64,000 bases of DNA from DATEGZ01 sp035279905 (GTDB taxonomy: Bacteria > Acidobacteriota > Vicinamibacteria > Vicinamibacterales > SCN-69-37). Below, piece by piece: positions 49,849 to 59,156 of the stretch. The notes under the pieces are model-generated. The model saw nothing but the letters and a program-made list of their open reading frames with translations, was not told the DNA's origin and ran no database searches. The stretch is taken from the NCBI GenBank assembly GCA_035279905.1, contig DATEGZ010000116.1, positions 22,312 through 86,311 on the forward strand. Direction: 5' to 3'. How positions within the stretch are numbered: position 1 is the stretch's first letter; the number at the start of each line of letters is the position of its first letter. A program made the position numbers and the translations under genes.

Positions 49849-51264
49849 TTAGAGTCCCGGTTCCGTCATCTTGACCGGGTCCACCCACTCGTCGAACTGC
49901 TCCGCCGTGAGCAACCCGAGTGCGAGGGCGGCTTGCTTGAGGGTCGTACCTTCTTTGTGCGCCTTCTTCGCGATCTTCGCGGCGTTGTCGTAGCCGATGT
50001 GCGGGTTGAGCGCGGTCACGAGCATCAGGCTGCGCTGCAGGTTGTCCGTGATGCGCGGGAGGTTGGGCTCGATGCCGGCCGCGCAGAAGCGATCGAAGTT
50101 CGTGCAGACGTCCGTGAGCAGGCGGAGGCTCTGCAGCACGTTGTAGATGATGACGGGCTTGAAGACGTTGAGCTCGAAGTTGCCCGACGCGCCGCCAATG
50201 CCGACTGCGACGTCGTTCCCCAGCACCTGCGCCGCGACCATCGTGACGGCTTCCGACTGCGTGGGGTTCACTTTGCCCGGCATGATCGAGCTGCCCGGCT
50301 CGTTTTCGGGAATCGTGATTTCGGAAAAACCGGCGCGCGGGCCGGAGGCGAGCCAGCGGACGTCGTTCGCGATCTTGTTGAGCGAGGTCGCGAGCGTCTT
50401 GAGCGCGCCGTGCAACGCGACCAGCGGCTCGTGCCCGGCGAGCGCCGCGAACTTGTTCGGCGCGCTCTTGAACGGCAGCCCCGTGATCGCGGCGATCTGG
50501 TGCGCGCTTCGCTGCGCGAACTCCGGATGCGTGTTGAGACCCGTGCCGACCGCGGTGCCGCCGAGCGCGAGCTCGTACACCGCGGACAGCGTCGCTTCGA
50601 TCGCGCTCCACGACAAATCGAGCTCCGCGACCCAGCCGGAGATCTCCTGGCCGAGCGTGAGCGGTGTCGCGTCCTGCAGATGCGTGCGGCCGATCTTGAC
50701 GATGTCCGTGAAGTCGCTGGCTTTCTTGTCGAGCGTCGCGCGGAGCCGCAGCACGGCCGGACGCAGCGCGTTCACGACCTCTTCGGCCGCGGCGATGTGC
50801 ATCGCCGTCGGGAACGTGTCGTTCGACGACTGCCCGCGGTTCACATCATCGTTCGGGTGGATCGGCTTCTTGCTGCCGATGACGCCGCCGGCCAGCTCGA
50901 TCGCGCGGTTCGAGATGACCTCGTTCGTATTCATGTTCGTCTGGGTGCCGCTGCCGGTCTGCCAGACGAAGAGCGGAAAGTGATCGTCGAGCTTGCCGGC
51001 GATCACCTCGTCGGCGGCCTTGACGATGGCGTCCACGGTCGACCGCGACAGCGTGCCGAGCTCGCCGTTGGCGAGCGCCGCCGCTTTTTTGAGCACGCCC
51101 AACGCGCGAATCATCGGCCGCGGGAAGTGCTCGGCGCCGATGCTGAAGTGGTGAAGAGAGCGTTCGGTCTGTGCGCCCCAGTACCGATCGGCCGGGACGG
51201 CGATTTCGCCCATGCTGTCGGACTCGGTGCGCATTTTTGTGGCGGGATTGGTCATTTCGGACAC
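49849..51264 (-). CDS. fumC: class II fumarate hydratase
   Basis: 471 residues, full length for the family. Fumarase/aspartase signature GSSIMPGKVNPTQSE, the catalytic-site TGSGTQTNMNTNEV and HPNDDVNRGQSSND motifs, and GRTHLQDATPLTLGQE are all present. Interconverts fumarate and malate in the TCA cycle, iron-independent. TCA context with sucAB nearby. Convergent with nothing; its 3' end abuts a hairpin array. Confidence 0.96.
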   Translation of the reverse strand: MSEMTNPATKMRTESDSMGEIAVPADRYWGAQTERSLHHFSIGAEHFPRPMIRALGVLKKAAALANGELGTLSRSTVDAIVKAADEVIAGKLDDHFPLFVWQTGSGTQTNMNTNEVISNRAIELAGGVIGSKKPIHPNDDVNRGQSSNDTFPTAMHIAAAEEVVNALRPAVLRLRATLDKKASDFTDIVKIGRTHLQDATPLTLGQEISGWVAELDLSWSAIEATLSAVYELALGGTAVGTGLNTHPEFAQRSAHQIAAITGLPFKSAPNKFAALAGHEPLVALHGALKTLATSLNKIANDVRWLASGPRAGFSEITIPENEPGSSIMPGKVNPTQSEAVTMVAAQVLGNDVAVGIGGASGNFELNVFKPVIIYNVLQSLRLLTDVCTNFDRFCAAGIEPNLPRITDNLQRSLMLVTALNPHIGYDNAAKIAKKAHKEGTTLKQAALALGLLTAEQFDEWVDPVKMTEPGL

Positions 51265-51314
51265 AGCAGGTCAACGATAATCGATCGTGGCGCGCCTGTC
51301 GAAAGGGCCGAAAT

Positions 51315-52043
51315 ATGTTGCACGCAATGCTGTCGACCTTCCTGGTGGTGGCTGGGGCTGCGCAAGCGCCCCCGACGCCGCGCCCGACTCCGGCACAACC
51401 TGGAGTGGTCGTGCGCTTGCTGCGAGACGTGGGCGGCGACTACAAGCACTTCTTCTCGAAGGACACCGCCCTGTGGCTGGGTGCCGGCGGGGCCGCCGCG
51501 CTGGCCGTCCACTCCGCGGACCAGTCGATCGCGGACGAGGTGCAACGGGCGCAGCCCTCACTGCCGGGCGGCTCGGTGTACGGCACGCAAAAGCTGCAAG
51601 TGCCGGTCGCCGCCGGGTGGTGGATCGCGGGCGCCGCCGCCGGCAGCGAGGCCAATGCGGACACCGGTCGCGATCTCTTGCGGGCGCAGATTGCGGTGTT
51701 CAGTTGGACGTACGGCATCAAGCTGGCGACCCAGCGGACACGCCCGAACGGCCAATCCCACTCATTTCCGTCGGGCCACGCCTCGACGTCCTTCGCGACC
51801 GCGATGGTGCTTCAAGAGCATTTCGGCTGGAAGCTCGGCCTGCCCGCCTTCGCTGCCGCCACCTACACGGCGGCCTCGCGCGTGACCGACAACCAGCACT
51901 GGACGAGTGACGTGGTGTTTGGCGCCGCGCTCGGCATGGCTTGCGGCTGGACGGTCACCAAGCACGTGCGGGACAAGAACATCACCGTCGCGCCGCTCGC
52001 GATGAAGCGCGGCGGCGGCGTCTTGATTACGGCGGTGAGGTAA
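51315..52043 (+). CDS. exported PAP2-family phosphatase
   Basis: 242 residues from the ATG at 51315, with a signal peptide (STFLVVAGAAQA). The three PAP2 motifs are intact: KLATQRTRP, SFPSGHAS and SRVTDNQHWTSD. Probably a membrane-associated lipid phosphatase, for example acting on undecaprenyl or phosphatidic acid phosphates. First gene of a four-gene operon with gaps of 3, 6 and -4 bases. Confidence 0.85.
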   Translation: MLHAMLSTFLVVAGAAQAPPTPRPTPAQPGVVVRLLRDVGGDYKHFFSKDTALWLGAGGAAALAVHSADQSIADEVQRAQPSLPGGSVYGTQKLQVPVAAGWWIAGAAAGSEANADTGRDLLRAQIAVFSWTYGIKLATQRTRPNGQSHSFPSGHASTSFATAMVLQEHFGWKLGLPAFAAATYTAASRVTDNQHWTSDVVFGAALGMACGWTVTKHVRDKNITVAPLAMKRGGGVLITAVR

Positions 52044-52046
52044 CCG

Positions 52047-53273
52047 ATGAAACGGGCGGTGCTGATCTGTGCGGTGCTTGTGCTCGGCGCTCGCGGTGTG
52101 GCCGCCGCGCAGCAGACCGAGGAGACGCCGCCACCGGAACAGCAGGCCGCGTCACGCGTGGAGCTGATCGAACAGCAGCAGGCGGCCAAGGCGCAGGCGT
52201 TGACCCCGGCCGAGCTCGGCAAAGCCGAGCGCTACGTGACGGATGTGGCGGAGATCCTGCTGAGCGGCCAGCTGCACTGGCACCCGTTCTGGCAAAGCGC
52301 CTACTCGGGAGGCGGCTTCACGATGGGCGCCGGCTACATGCGCTACATCAGCCCGTTCAACACGATCGACGTGCGCGGCAGCATCACGCCGTCGGGATAC
52401 AAGCGCCTCGAGGCGCAGCTGCTCGCGCCGGGATTGTTCAAGGATCGCGGCACGCTCTCCGTGCTCGGCGGCTGGCGCGAGGCCACGCAGGTCGGCTTCT
52501 ACGGCTTCGGCATGGACACGTCGGTCGACAATCGCGCGAACTACAGCTTTCAGCAACCGTACCTCTCCGGCCTGCTCGAAGTGTTCCCCGCGCGGAATGC
52601 CTTCCTCGTACGCGGCGGCATCGAGCTCACTCAGTGGAAACAGCAGCCGGGATCTGGAGATGCACCTTCGGTCGAGCAGGTGTACACCCCGTCAACGCTG
52701 CCCGGCCTCGGCACGGACCCGGTGTACGCGCACACGCTTGCAACCATCGGCGTGGATTCGCGGCCCGCGCGCGGCTACGCGCGCCGCGGCGGATTCTACG
52801 GCGTCACCGTTCACGACTTCAGCGATCCCGATCACGCGCAAGGCTTCAATCAGATCGACTACGAAGCGATTCAGCACTTCCCGATTCTGCGGGAGTCGTG
52901 GGTGATCTCGCTCCACGGGCTGGCGCAGACGACCTTCGACAAGGGCGGGCAGCAGATTCCGTTCTTCATGATGCCGTCGATCGGCGGCGGATCCGACCTG
53001 CGCGCCTACTCGAGCTGGCGCCTGCGCGACCGGAACAGCCTCGTCCTCCAGGCCGAGGTGCGAGTGATCGCAAATCGCTTCCTGGACATGGCGCTGTTCA
53101 TGGACGCCGGCAAGGTCGCCGCGCGCCGCACCGATCTCGATCTGAACGGCCTGATGCACGACGTCGGCCTCGGATTCCGGCTGCACGGCCGCATCGCCAC
53201 GCCACTCCGGATCGAGTTCACGCACGGGCGCGAGGGCTTCGGCCTCGTGCTCGCCGCGTCCGAGGTGTTCTAG
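52047..53273 (+). CDS. outer-membrane beta-barrel protein (surface-antigen type)
   Basis: 408 residues with a signal peptide (to AAAQQ). The body shows alternating amphipathic strands and a late GGGSDLRAYSSWRLRDRN motif followed by DMALFMDAGKVA, as in the C-terminal barrel of BamA/TamA-like and Bac_surface_Ag proteins, and ends in phenylalanine (VF). No POTRA domain. Second gene of the PAP2 operon. Confidence 0.75.
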   Translation: MKRAVLICAVLVLGARGVAAAQQTEETPPPEQQAASRVELIEQQQAAKAQALTPAELGKAERYVTDVAEILLSGQLHWHPFWQSAYSGGGFTMGAGYMRYISPFNTIDVRGSITPSGYKRLEAQLLAPGLFKDRGTLSVLGGWREATQVGFYGFGMDTSVDNRANYSFQQPYLSGLLEVFPARNAFLVRGGIELTQWKQQPGSGDAPSVEQVYTPSTLPGLGTDPVYAHTLATIGVDSRPARGYARRGGFYGVTVHDFSDPDHAQGFNQIDYEAIQHFPILRESWVISLHGLAQTTFDKGGQQIPFFMMPSIGGGSDLRAYSSWRLRDRNSLVLQAEVRVIANRFLDMALFMDAGKVAARRTDLDLNGLMHDVGLGFRLHGRIATPLRIEFTHGREGFGLVLAASEVF

Positions 53274-53279
53274 CTTCCG

Positions 53280-54962
53280 ATGATGCGCCCGACGATTCGC
53301 TTCACGCTTCTCCCCGCGATGATCTTCGCGATCGCGGGAACCGCGGCCTCGACCGCCGGTCCGCGGTTCTACGACGACGATCCGATCGCGCGCGAGCCCG
53401 AAAGCCGCAGCGCGGCCGGCGCCAAACCGCTGGACGCCGCGTTGTTCTACGAATACGCGTACAACCTGTTCGTCAGCGCCCGCCGCCCGGGGTCGAACGT
53501 GCGCGCCGGCAACATCAACACCATCGATGAGGTGCCGGACTCCAGCTGGTTCGTGAACCGCATCGGCACTGAGACGATCCCGGCCGACCGGCTCACCCGC
53601 GGACCGAATGAAAGCGCGCCGCCCGCGCCCGAAAAATGGACGCTGCTGCGCGAGAAGTCCGCCGGCACCAATCCTGGCTTCACCGCACGCGACGCCAACG
53701 GCCAGACCTGGTTTCTGCAATTCGACAATCCGAAATATCCCGAGGCGAGCAGCGGAGCCGTCGAGGTCATGACGAAGCTGTTCTGGGCCCTCGGGTACAA
53801 CCAGGTCGAAACGTTCATCACCCGCTTCGACCCGGCGCGCGTCGAGATCGATCCGAAGGCCACCATCAAGCGCCCTTCGGGAGAACGGACGCCCTTCACT
53901 CGCGACGACGTCGCGCGCATCCTCGAGCGCGCCGCGCGCAATCCCGACGGCACGTACCGCGCGTCGGCCGGCCGTCTTCTTGCGGGAACGGTCCTCGGAC
54001 CGTTCCGCTACGCCGGCACGCGATCGGACGATCCGAACGATCTCGTCCCGCACGAAGATCGGCGGGAGCTCCGGGCGCTGCGCGTGTTCGGCGCGTGGAC
54101 GAATCTCGTGGACATGAAAGCCGGCAACACGCTCGACGTGCTCGTCGATCAGGGCGGCCGATCGATCGTCAAGCACTACATGCAGGACGTCGGATCGAGC
54201 CTCGGCATGGCGAACAACCAGTACGAATGGGACATGGGGTGGGAGCACTTCTACGAGCCGGACGCCAGCCGGCGGAGACTTCTCACGTTCGGGTTCTGGC
54301 TGAGCCCCTGGCAGACCGTGCCGTACACGGAGTACCCGTCGATCGGCCGCTTCGAGGGCGAGCGTTTCGATCCGACGACGTGGAAGCCGCAGACGCCGGT
54401 GCCGGCCTACATGGAGATGCGCGCGGACGACGCGTTCTGGGCCGCGCGTCGGGTGATGACGTTCAGCGACGATTTGATCCGCGCGGCCGTCCACACCGGC
54501 GAGTACACCGACCCCGCCGCGGAACAGCACCTCGCGTCCGTTTTGATCGAGCGGCGCGACGCGGTCGGTCGCGCGTATCTCACGGCCATCAATCCGATCG
54601 TGAATCCGCAACTCGGCGCCGACGGCATCCTCACCTTCGAGAACGCCGCCGTGGGTGCGGGATTTGCCGCATCGCCTCCCGGCTACCGGGCCGCGTGGCG
54701 CCGGTTCAACAACACCAGTGGAGCGACGAGTCCGATCGGCGAGACGCGCAACGCCACACCGCGGATGCCCGCGCCGGCCGCCCTGCCGTCGACGCCCGGC
54801 AGCTTCATCGAGATCGATGTCAGCGCTGACGACACCGCGCACGCTGCCTGGCAACAGCCGGTGCGCCTCCACTTCCGCCGTACTGCTGACGGATGGAAGC
54901 TCGTCGGCCTCGAGCGTCTCGTCGAGCCGCCTGCGGCCGGCGCCGGCAGAGGCAAGCGATGA
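53280..54962 (+). CDS. exported protein with kinase-like catalytic pattern
   Basis: 560 residues with an N-terminal signal (LLPAMIFAIAGTAAST). A nucleotide-kinase-like layout is visible: WFLQFDNPKYPEASSGAVEV at 144-163, then LVDMKAGNTLDVLV with Asp278-x4-Asn283, then QDVGSSLG with Asp303. This resembles the catalytic loop and DFG of HipA/CotH-like kinases, although the expected strand-3 lysine is Gln147. Third gene of the operon; predicted extracytoplasmic. Family unnamed by me. Confidence 0.65.
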   Translation: MMRPTIRFTLLPAMIFAIAGTAASTAGPRFYDDDPIAREPESRSAAGAKPLDAALFYEYAYNLFVSARRPGSNVRAGNINTIDEVPDSSWFVNRIGTETIPADRLTRGPNESAPPAPEKWTLLREKSAGTNPGFTARDANGQTWFLQFDNPKYPEASSGAVEVMTKLFWALGYNQVETFITRFDPARVEIDPKATIKRPSGERTPFTRDDVARILERAARNPDGTYRASAGRLLAGTVLGPFRYAGTRSDDPNDLVPHEDRRELRALRVFGAWTNLVDMKAGNTLDVLVDQGGRSIVKHYMQDVGSSLGMANNQYEWDMGWEHFYEPDASRRRLLTFGFWLSPWQTVPYTEYPSIGRFEGERFDPTTWKPQTPVPAYMEMRADDAFWAARRVMTFSDDLIRAAVHTGEYTDPAAEQHLASVLIERRDAVGRAYLTAINPIVNPQLGADGILTFENAAVGAGFAASPPGYRAAWRRFNNTSGATSPIGETRNATPRMPAPAALPSTPGSFIEIDVSADDTAHAAWQQPVRLHFRRTADGWKLVGLERLVEPPAAGAGRGKR

Positions 54963-56272
54963 ACGACGACAAGGGCCTGGTCGAGCGGCTGCTCTCGCCC
55001 ATCGCCGACGTCAAGCGCGGCGAAGCCGCCGGCGCGCTCCTCATGATGTTGACGATGTTCCTGATCCTCGGCGGGTATTACCTGCTGAAGACGGCGCGCG
55101 AGATCTTCATCCTGTCGCAGGGCGGCGCGGCGGTGAAGAGCTACTCGTCGGCCGGCCAGGCGCTGCTGCTGCTCATCATCGTCCCTGCCTACGGCGCGCT
55201 GGCGTCGCGCGTCAATCGACGACGGCTGACGCAGTGGATGACGTTGTTCTTTGCCTCGAATCTGCTCTTGTTTCTCGCGGCACTGTCGCAGCACTGGCGC
55301 ATCGGCATCGTCTACTTCCTCTGGATCGGCGTCTTCAATCTGATGGTGGTCGCGCAGTACTGGGCCTTCGCCAACGATCTCTATACGCCCGAGCAAGGCA
55401 AGCGGCTCTTTCCGCTCATCGGCATCGGCAGCAGCCTCGGGGCGTGGCTTGGATCGGTACGCGCGGGGACGCTGCTCGAAGCCGAGGGGCCGTGGCGGCT
55501 GCTCGCCGGCGGCTTTGCCGTTCTGATCGTCTGCGCCGGTCTCGCCGGGCTCATCATCCGGATGACCGAACGCGGCTCGCCATCTTCTGCCGCGCGCGAC
55601 GAAAGGCCGCTGGACAGCGGGAAGAGCGGCTTCGGCATGGTCCTCTCGGATCGCTACCTGCTGCTCATCGCCGCGTTGATTCTGGTGCTCAACGTCGTGA
55701 ACACATCGGGCGGGTACTTCTTCGATCGCTATGTCACGGCCACCGCTGACGCCAGGTTCGGCGCGGGACCCGAGGCCGCGGCCGCGCGCGAGCAGTTCAT
55801 CGGTCAGACGTACAGCGGCTACTTCGGGTACGTCAATCTGGTGGGATTCCTGCTCCAGACGTTCGCGGTGTCCCGAATCTTCCGGTGGCTCGGTGTCGGC
55901 CGCACGCTCTGGATCCATCCGATCGTCGCGCTCGCTGGGTACCTCGTGATGCTGCGCGCGCCGTCATTCGAAATCATTCGCTGGCTGAAAATCGCCGACA
56001 ACAGCATCGAATACTCACTCGCGAACACAGCGCGGCAGGCGCTCTGGCTGCCGACGAGTCCCGAAGCGAAATACAAGGCGAAGCAGGCGGTGGACGCGTT
56101 CTGCGTGCGGATCGGCGACGTGATTCAGGCCGGCGTCGTCTATACGGGCGAGCTGCTGTCGTTCACCGTGACGGCATTTGCCGCGCTGAACATCGTGTTC
56201 GTGCTGTGCTGGCTCGGTATCGTCCGCGGCCTGAATCGATCGCTCCGCGCCCGCGGCGAGACGAAGTTCTGA
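54959..56272 (+). CDS. ATP/ADP-translocase-like (Npt1/MFS) carrier
   Basis: 437 residues, 11-12 membrane helices. Shows the pattern of nucleotide-translocase-like MFS proteins of free-living bacteria: GYYLLKTAREIFILSQGG, FWIGVFNLMVVAQYWAFANDL-like stretch, and LIGIGSSLGAWLGS. ATGA overlap with the preceding gene. In the operon it could supply a nucleotide or phosphorylated substrate across the inner membrane to the exported kinase-like protein; speculative. Confidence 0.75.
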   Translation: MNDDKGLVERLLSPIADVKRGEAAGALLMMLTMFLILGGYYLLKTAREIFILSQGGAAVKSYSSAGQALLLLIIVPAYGALASRVNRRRLTQWMTLFFASNLLLFLAALSQHWRIGIVYFLWIGVFNLMVVAQYWAFANDLYTPEQGKRLFPLIGIGSSLGAWLGSVRAGTLLEAEGPWRLLAGGFAVLIVCAGLAGLIIRMTERGSPSSAARDERPLDSGKSGFGMVLSDRYLLLIAALILVLNVVNTSGGYFFDRYVTATADARFGAGPEAAAAREQFIGQTYSGYFGYVNLVGFLLQTFAVSRIFRWLGVGRTLWIHPIVALAGYLVMLRAPSFEIIRWLKIADNSIEYSLANTARQALWLPTSPEAKYKAKQAVDAFCVRIGDVIQAGVVYTGELLSFTVTAFAALNIVFVLCWLGIVRGLNRSLRARGETKF

Positions 56273-58309
56273 CTACTTCGCCACGCGAAGATCCTGCGTC
56301 TTCTTCGTGCCTTCGGTCAGCGTGACCCGGATCGACGCCGCGGAGAGCGCCTTGAGGAACTCCGGATCGTACTGTCCGCCTGGTTCGAGGTCCGTGACGG
56401 CCGCAATGGTGTAGTCGCCCGGCGGGATGTTGCGGAACGAGTACTTGCCGTCGGCGCCAGGCCGCGTCGTGAGGATGCGGCGCGATCCCGGCGTCCAGAA
56501 TCGCGTGTCGGACGGCGCGACGATGATTGTGTAGTCGTTGCCGGGCTTGCCGGTCGATTCCGTCAGCGTGCCGTTGAGCTCCGTCAGCCGATCGGTCATC
56601 GTGATCACGACGCCCGACAGATCCTGATCGCCGGCGAACTCGAGCGGGATGTCCATCGTGTCGTCGGCGCCCACGATCGCGGACTTCTGCACGATCGGCA
56701 GCGAGCCCGGCGTCGCGCCTCCACCGCCCGTCGCGCGCAGGATGTAGCGGCCCGGCGGCACGCCCTCGAGCGTGAACCGCCCGTCGGGCTGCACTTGCGA
56801 CTGCGGCATCTGCCCCATCTGGATCGTCTGCAGCGACGGCGCATTCTGCAGCGTGACCATGTAGCGCGTGCGCGCGAGGTCCATCTGCACTTGCGTGTCG
56901 AACATCACGCGGCCGGAGATCGTCTTGCCGGCCTGCAGCGCGACCGAGACGTCCTGCGTCGACTGGCCGCCGTCCACCGTGACCTGCACGCGCCCCCACA
57001 AGCGCGGCACGTCCTCCGGTTTTTGCGCGGCCGGCGTCTGCACCTGCATCACGCCGTTGATCATGAGCATCTGCTGCGGCTGGTTCGGCGTCGTGTACGC
57101 GTTGAGCGTGTATTGCCCCGGCGGGATGTTGCGCAGCGTGAACTTGCCGTCGGGATTCGTGCGCGCCGTTGGCAGACCCTGCCCGGCCAGCACCGTGGGG
57201 TCGGCCGCCGTGAGCGAAATCATGACGGCGCCGGGCGGCGCCGCGCTCAGCACCGTGCCCTGGATGTTCCCGGCGCGGTTGTACAACACGGGAATGTCGA
57301 CGCCGCCGCGCTCTTCGCCCGCGTTGACGGTGACGGCTGACGCGGCCATGGCCGTCGACGCGCTCGGGTAGAACGTCGGCGCGTATCCCGCCGGGCCCGG
57401 ATCGCCCTGGACCGGCGTCGTCACGGGCACGCTGATCATCGGCGGCTGTCCGGTGCTCGCGGCTGCCTGCACGAGCGCCGCGGCGATTGCAGCTTCGACC
57501 GCCGCCGCATCCGCAAGCGATCGATCCATCGAGAGGTCGCTGGAATTCTGCGTCGCGGCCACGAGGTACTCGCCCGGCGGCAAGCCGAACATGCGGTACA
57601 CGCCGCGATCGTCCGTGTTCGCGTAGCCGTTGTTCTCGAGGCGCTTGAAGCCCGACACCATCGTGTAGCGCATCGCGCGCACTTGCGCGTTCATCAGCGG
57701 CTCGCCGTCCTGCCCGACCACGACGCCGGTGATCACGCCGCCGCGCAGCATCGGGACGCTCACCGTCAGCTGCTGTCCGTCTCCGAGTCCGATCGTCGTG
57801 CCCGGCCGATTCGGCTTCTTCTGTCCGTAGCTCGTCGGCAGGTACTGATCGCGCGAGACGTTGATGAAGTACTGGCCGGCCGGCAGCTTCGCAAACGAAA
57901 ACTGTCCCTGCGGATCGGTGACGACGACGCGGCCCACGGACATGCCGCCCGCTTGCTGCGGCACGCCGTTGATCACCGTGAACGAGCCGCCGCGACCTCC
58001 GGCGACACCAGCGCTCGCGTTGGCGCCGGCGCCTCGTCCGGCATCGGCCACCGTGGCGGTACCCGACAGATTGACGCGCGCGCGGCTGAGCGGACGCCCT
58101 GTGTCCGAGGCGACGACCGTGCCGGAAATCTTGCCGGTCCCGAGCGGAATCTGACGCACGCGGCCCTGGTTGGGATCGCGCGCACCCGCCGGCATCGCAG
58201 GCATCGCAGGAGCCGGGGGCGGGGGCGGCGGCGGGACCTGCCCGCCCAGGGGCGCCGCCAGGCAAACCGAGGCCGTCAAAACGAGCGCGAGCTGGGAAAG
58301 GCGTGGCAT
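56273..58309 (-). CDS. large exported carboxypeptidase-regulatory-domain protein
   Basis: 678 residues. ATG at 58309 is preferred over GTG at 58312 because AAGGA lies seven bases upstream. A signal peptide is followed by a PPPPPPPAPAMPAMPAG tract and then five to six beta-sandwich units of the CarboxypepD_reg/Cna-B type, each with an FxLxxxPPGxY turn (FSFAKLPAGQY, YRMFGLPPGEY, FTLRNIPPGQY, FTLEGVPPGRY, YSFRNIPPGDY). Probably an envelope adhesin or scaffold. Convergent with the translocase gene with no gap. Confidence 0.8.
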   Translation of the reverse strand: MPRLSQLALVLTASVCLAAPLGGQVPPPPPPPAPAMPAMPAGARDPNQGRVRQIPLGTGKISGTVVASDTGRPLSRARVNLSGTATVADAGRGAGANASAGVAGGRGGSFTVINGVPQQAGGMSVGRVVVTDPQGQFSFAKLPAGQYFINVSRDQYLPTSYGQKKPNRPGTTIGLGDGQQLTVSVPMLRGGVITGVVVGQDGEPLMNAQVRAMRYTMVSGFKRLENNGYANTDDRGVYRMFGLPPGEYLVAATQNSSDLSMDRSLADAAAVEAAIAAALVQAAASTGQPPMISVPVTTPVQGDPGPAGYAPTFYPSASTAMAASAVTVNAGEERGGVDIPVLYNRAGNIQGTVLSAAPPGAVMISLTAADPTVLAGQGLPTARTNPDGKFTLRNIPPGQYTLNAYTTPNQPQQMLMINGVMQVQTPAAQKPEDVPRLWGRVQVTVDGGQSTQDVSVALQAGKTISGRVMFDTQVQMDLARTRYMVTLQNAPSLQTIQMGQMPQSQVQPDGRFTLEGVPPGRYILRATGGGGATPGSLPIVQKSAIVGADDTMDIPLEFAGDQDLSGVVITMTDRLTELNGTLTESTGKPGNDYTIIVAPSDTRFWTPGSRRILTTRPGADGKYSFRNIPPGDYTIAAVTDLEPGGQYDPEFLKALSAASIRVTLTEGTKKTQDLRVAK

Positions 58310-58414
58310 CACCGCGTCCTTGGAAGGAGGTCCGTGGACATTTTGACACCGCCACCGCCCAACCGGTTGGGCGGCCGCACTCTGGACCTGCCATCACCGT
58401 CCAAGGTAAGAAGA

Positions 58415-59020
58415 ATGCCGGTGTCCGAGACCCTCCGGTCGTTTCGTCGCAACGCGGTCCACGTCCGCCAGGCGCTCGAGCTGCTGCAAACCGAGGCGGG
58501 GCGGATGCAGGTCGACTCCGGCTACCTGACGGACGAAGGGTTGCTCGAGCGCTACAAGCGGCTGTCGATCCCCGTGCGCCGAGCGCTCAACCCGACGGAT
58601 CGCGCGTCGTTCGCGCAAGCGCTCGCGGCGCTCGAGGCCGAGCCCGGGCCGCGTCAGACGCTCGCGGCGGTCACCCGCTCGTGGACGACGCTGCAGCAGG
58701 AGCTCGACAGCCAGGTCGGCCTCGGCGGATCGCGCGTGCCGCGCCGCCAGATTCTCGCGGGCTGGCTCGAGGCCGCGGCGTTCTACGACAAGCTCGATCG
58801 CGATCGCGCGTACGATCATCTGATCGATCAGTGGGGCAAAGCCGCGGAGGGCATCGGATCGCAGCTGATGGAAGACGCGGCGCGCGTGATCGTCCAGCTC
58901 GACGAGCAGGCCGCGGCCGCGCTCGGCGAGCCCGTCATCCTGCCGCCGCCCGCGAAAACGCCTCCGCCGCCGCCGGATCCGAAGGAAAGCTGGTGGACGA
59001 GGATATTGCGGAAGAGGTAA
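58415..59020 (+). CDS. hypothetical helical protein
   Basis: 201 residues from the ATG at 58415 (AAGG upstream). Mostly alpha-helical with charged heptads, then a PPPPPDP linker and a basic WWTRILRKR tail that could sit on the membrane. No signal peptide; family not recognised. Divergent from the 56273 gene. Confidence 0.6.
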   Translation: MPVSETLRSFRRNAVHVRQALELLQTEAGRMQVDSGYLTDEGLLERYKRLSIPVRRALNPTDRASFAQALAALEAEPGPRQTLAAVTRSWTTLQQELDSQVGLGGSRVPRRQILAGWLEAAAFYDKLDRDRAYDHLIDQWGKAAEGIGSQLMEDAARVIVQLDEQAAAALGEPVILPPPAKTPPPPPDPKESWWTRILRKR

Positions 59021-59028
59021 CAAGTCTC

Positions 59029-59155
59029 TTCAGGTACGACCGGTACGTCAGGTACGAGGAACGCGCTGGCGCCGGCCATCTCTTTTCTCCATGAAGGGAA
59101 AAAGTTGATACGCGATAGCGCCTTCCAGGTACCTGACGTACCTGTCGTACCTGAA
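59029..59155. repeat. GGTACG palindromic element, copy 2
   Basis: Inverted repeats TTCAGGTACGAC-CGGTACGTC (59029-59055) and complement (59129-59155), one mismatch, enclose a core with CTTTTTCCC/GGAGAAAAG, GGCGCC and CGC-GATA-GCG hairpins. Homologous over the whole length to 46632-46752 in reverse orientation. Lies between convergent stops, one base from the TAA at 59157. Confidence 0.88.
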
Positions 59156-59156
59156 A

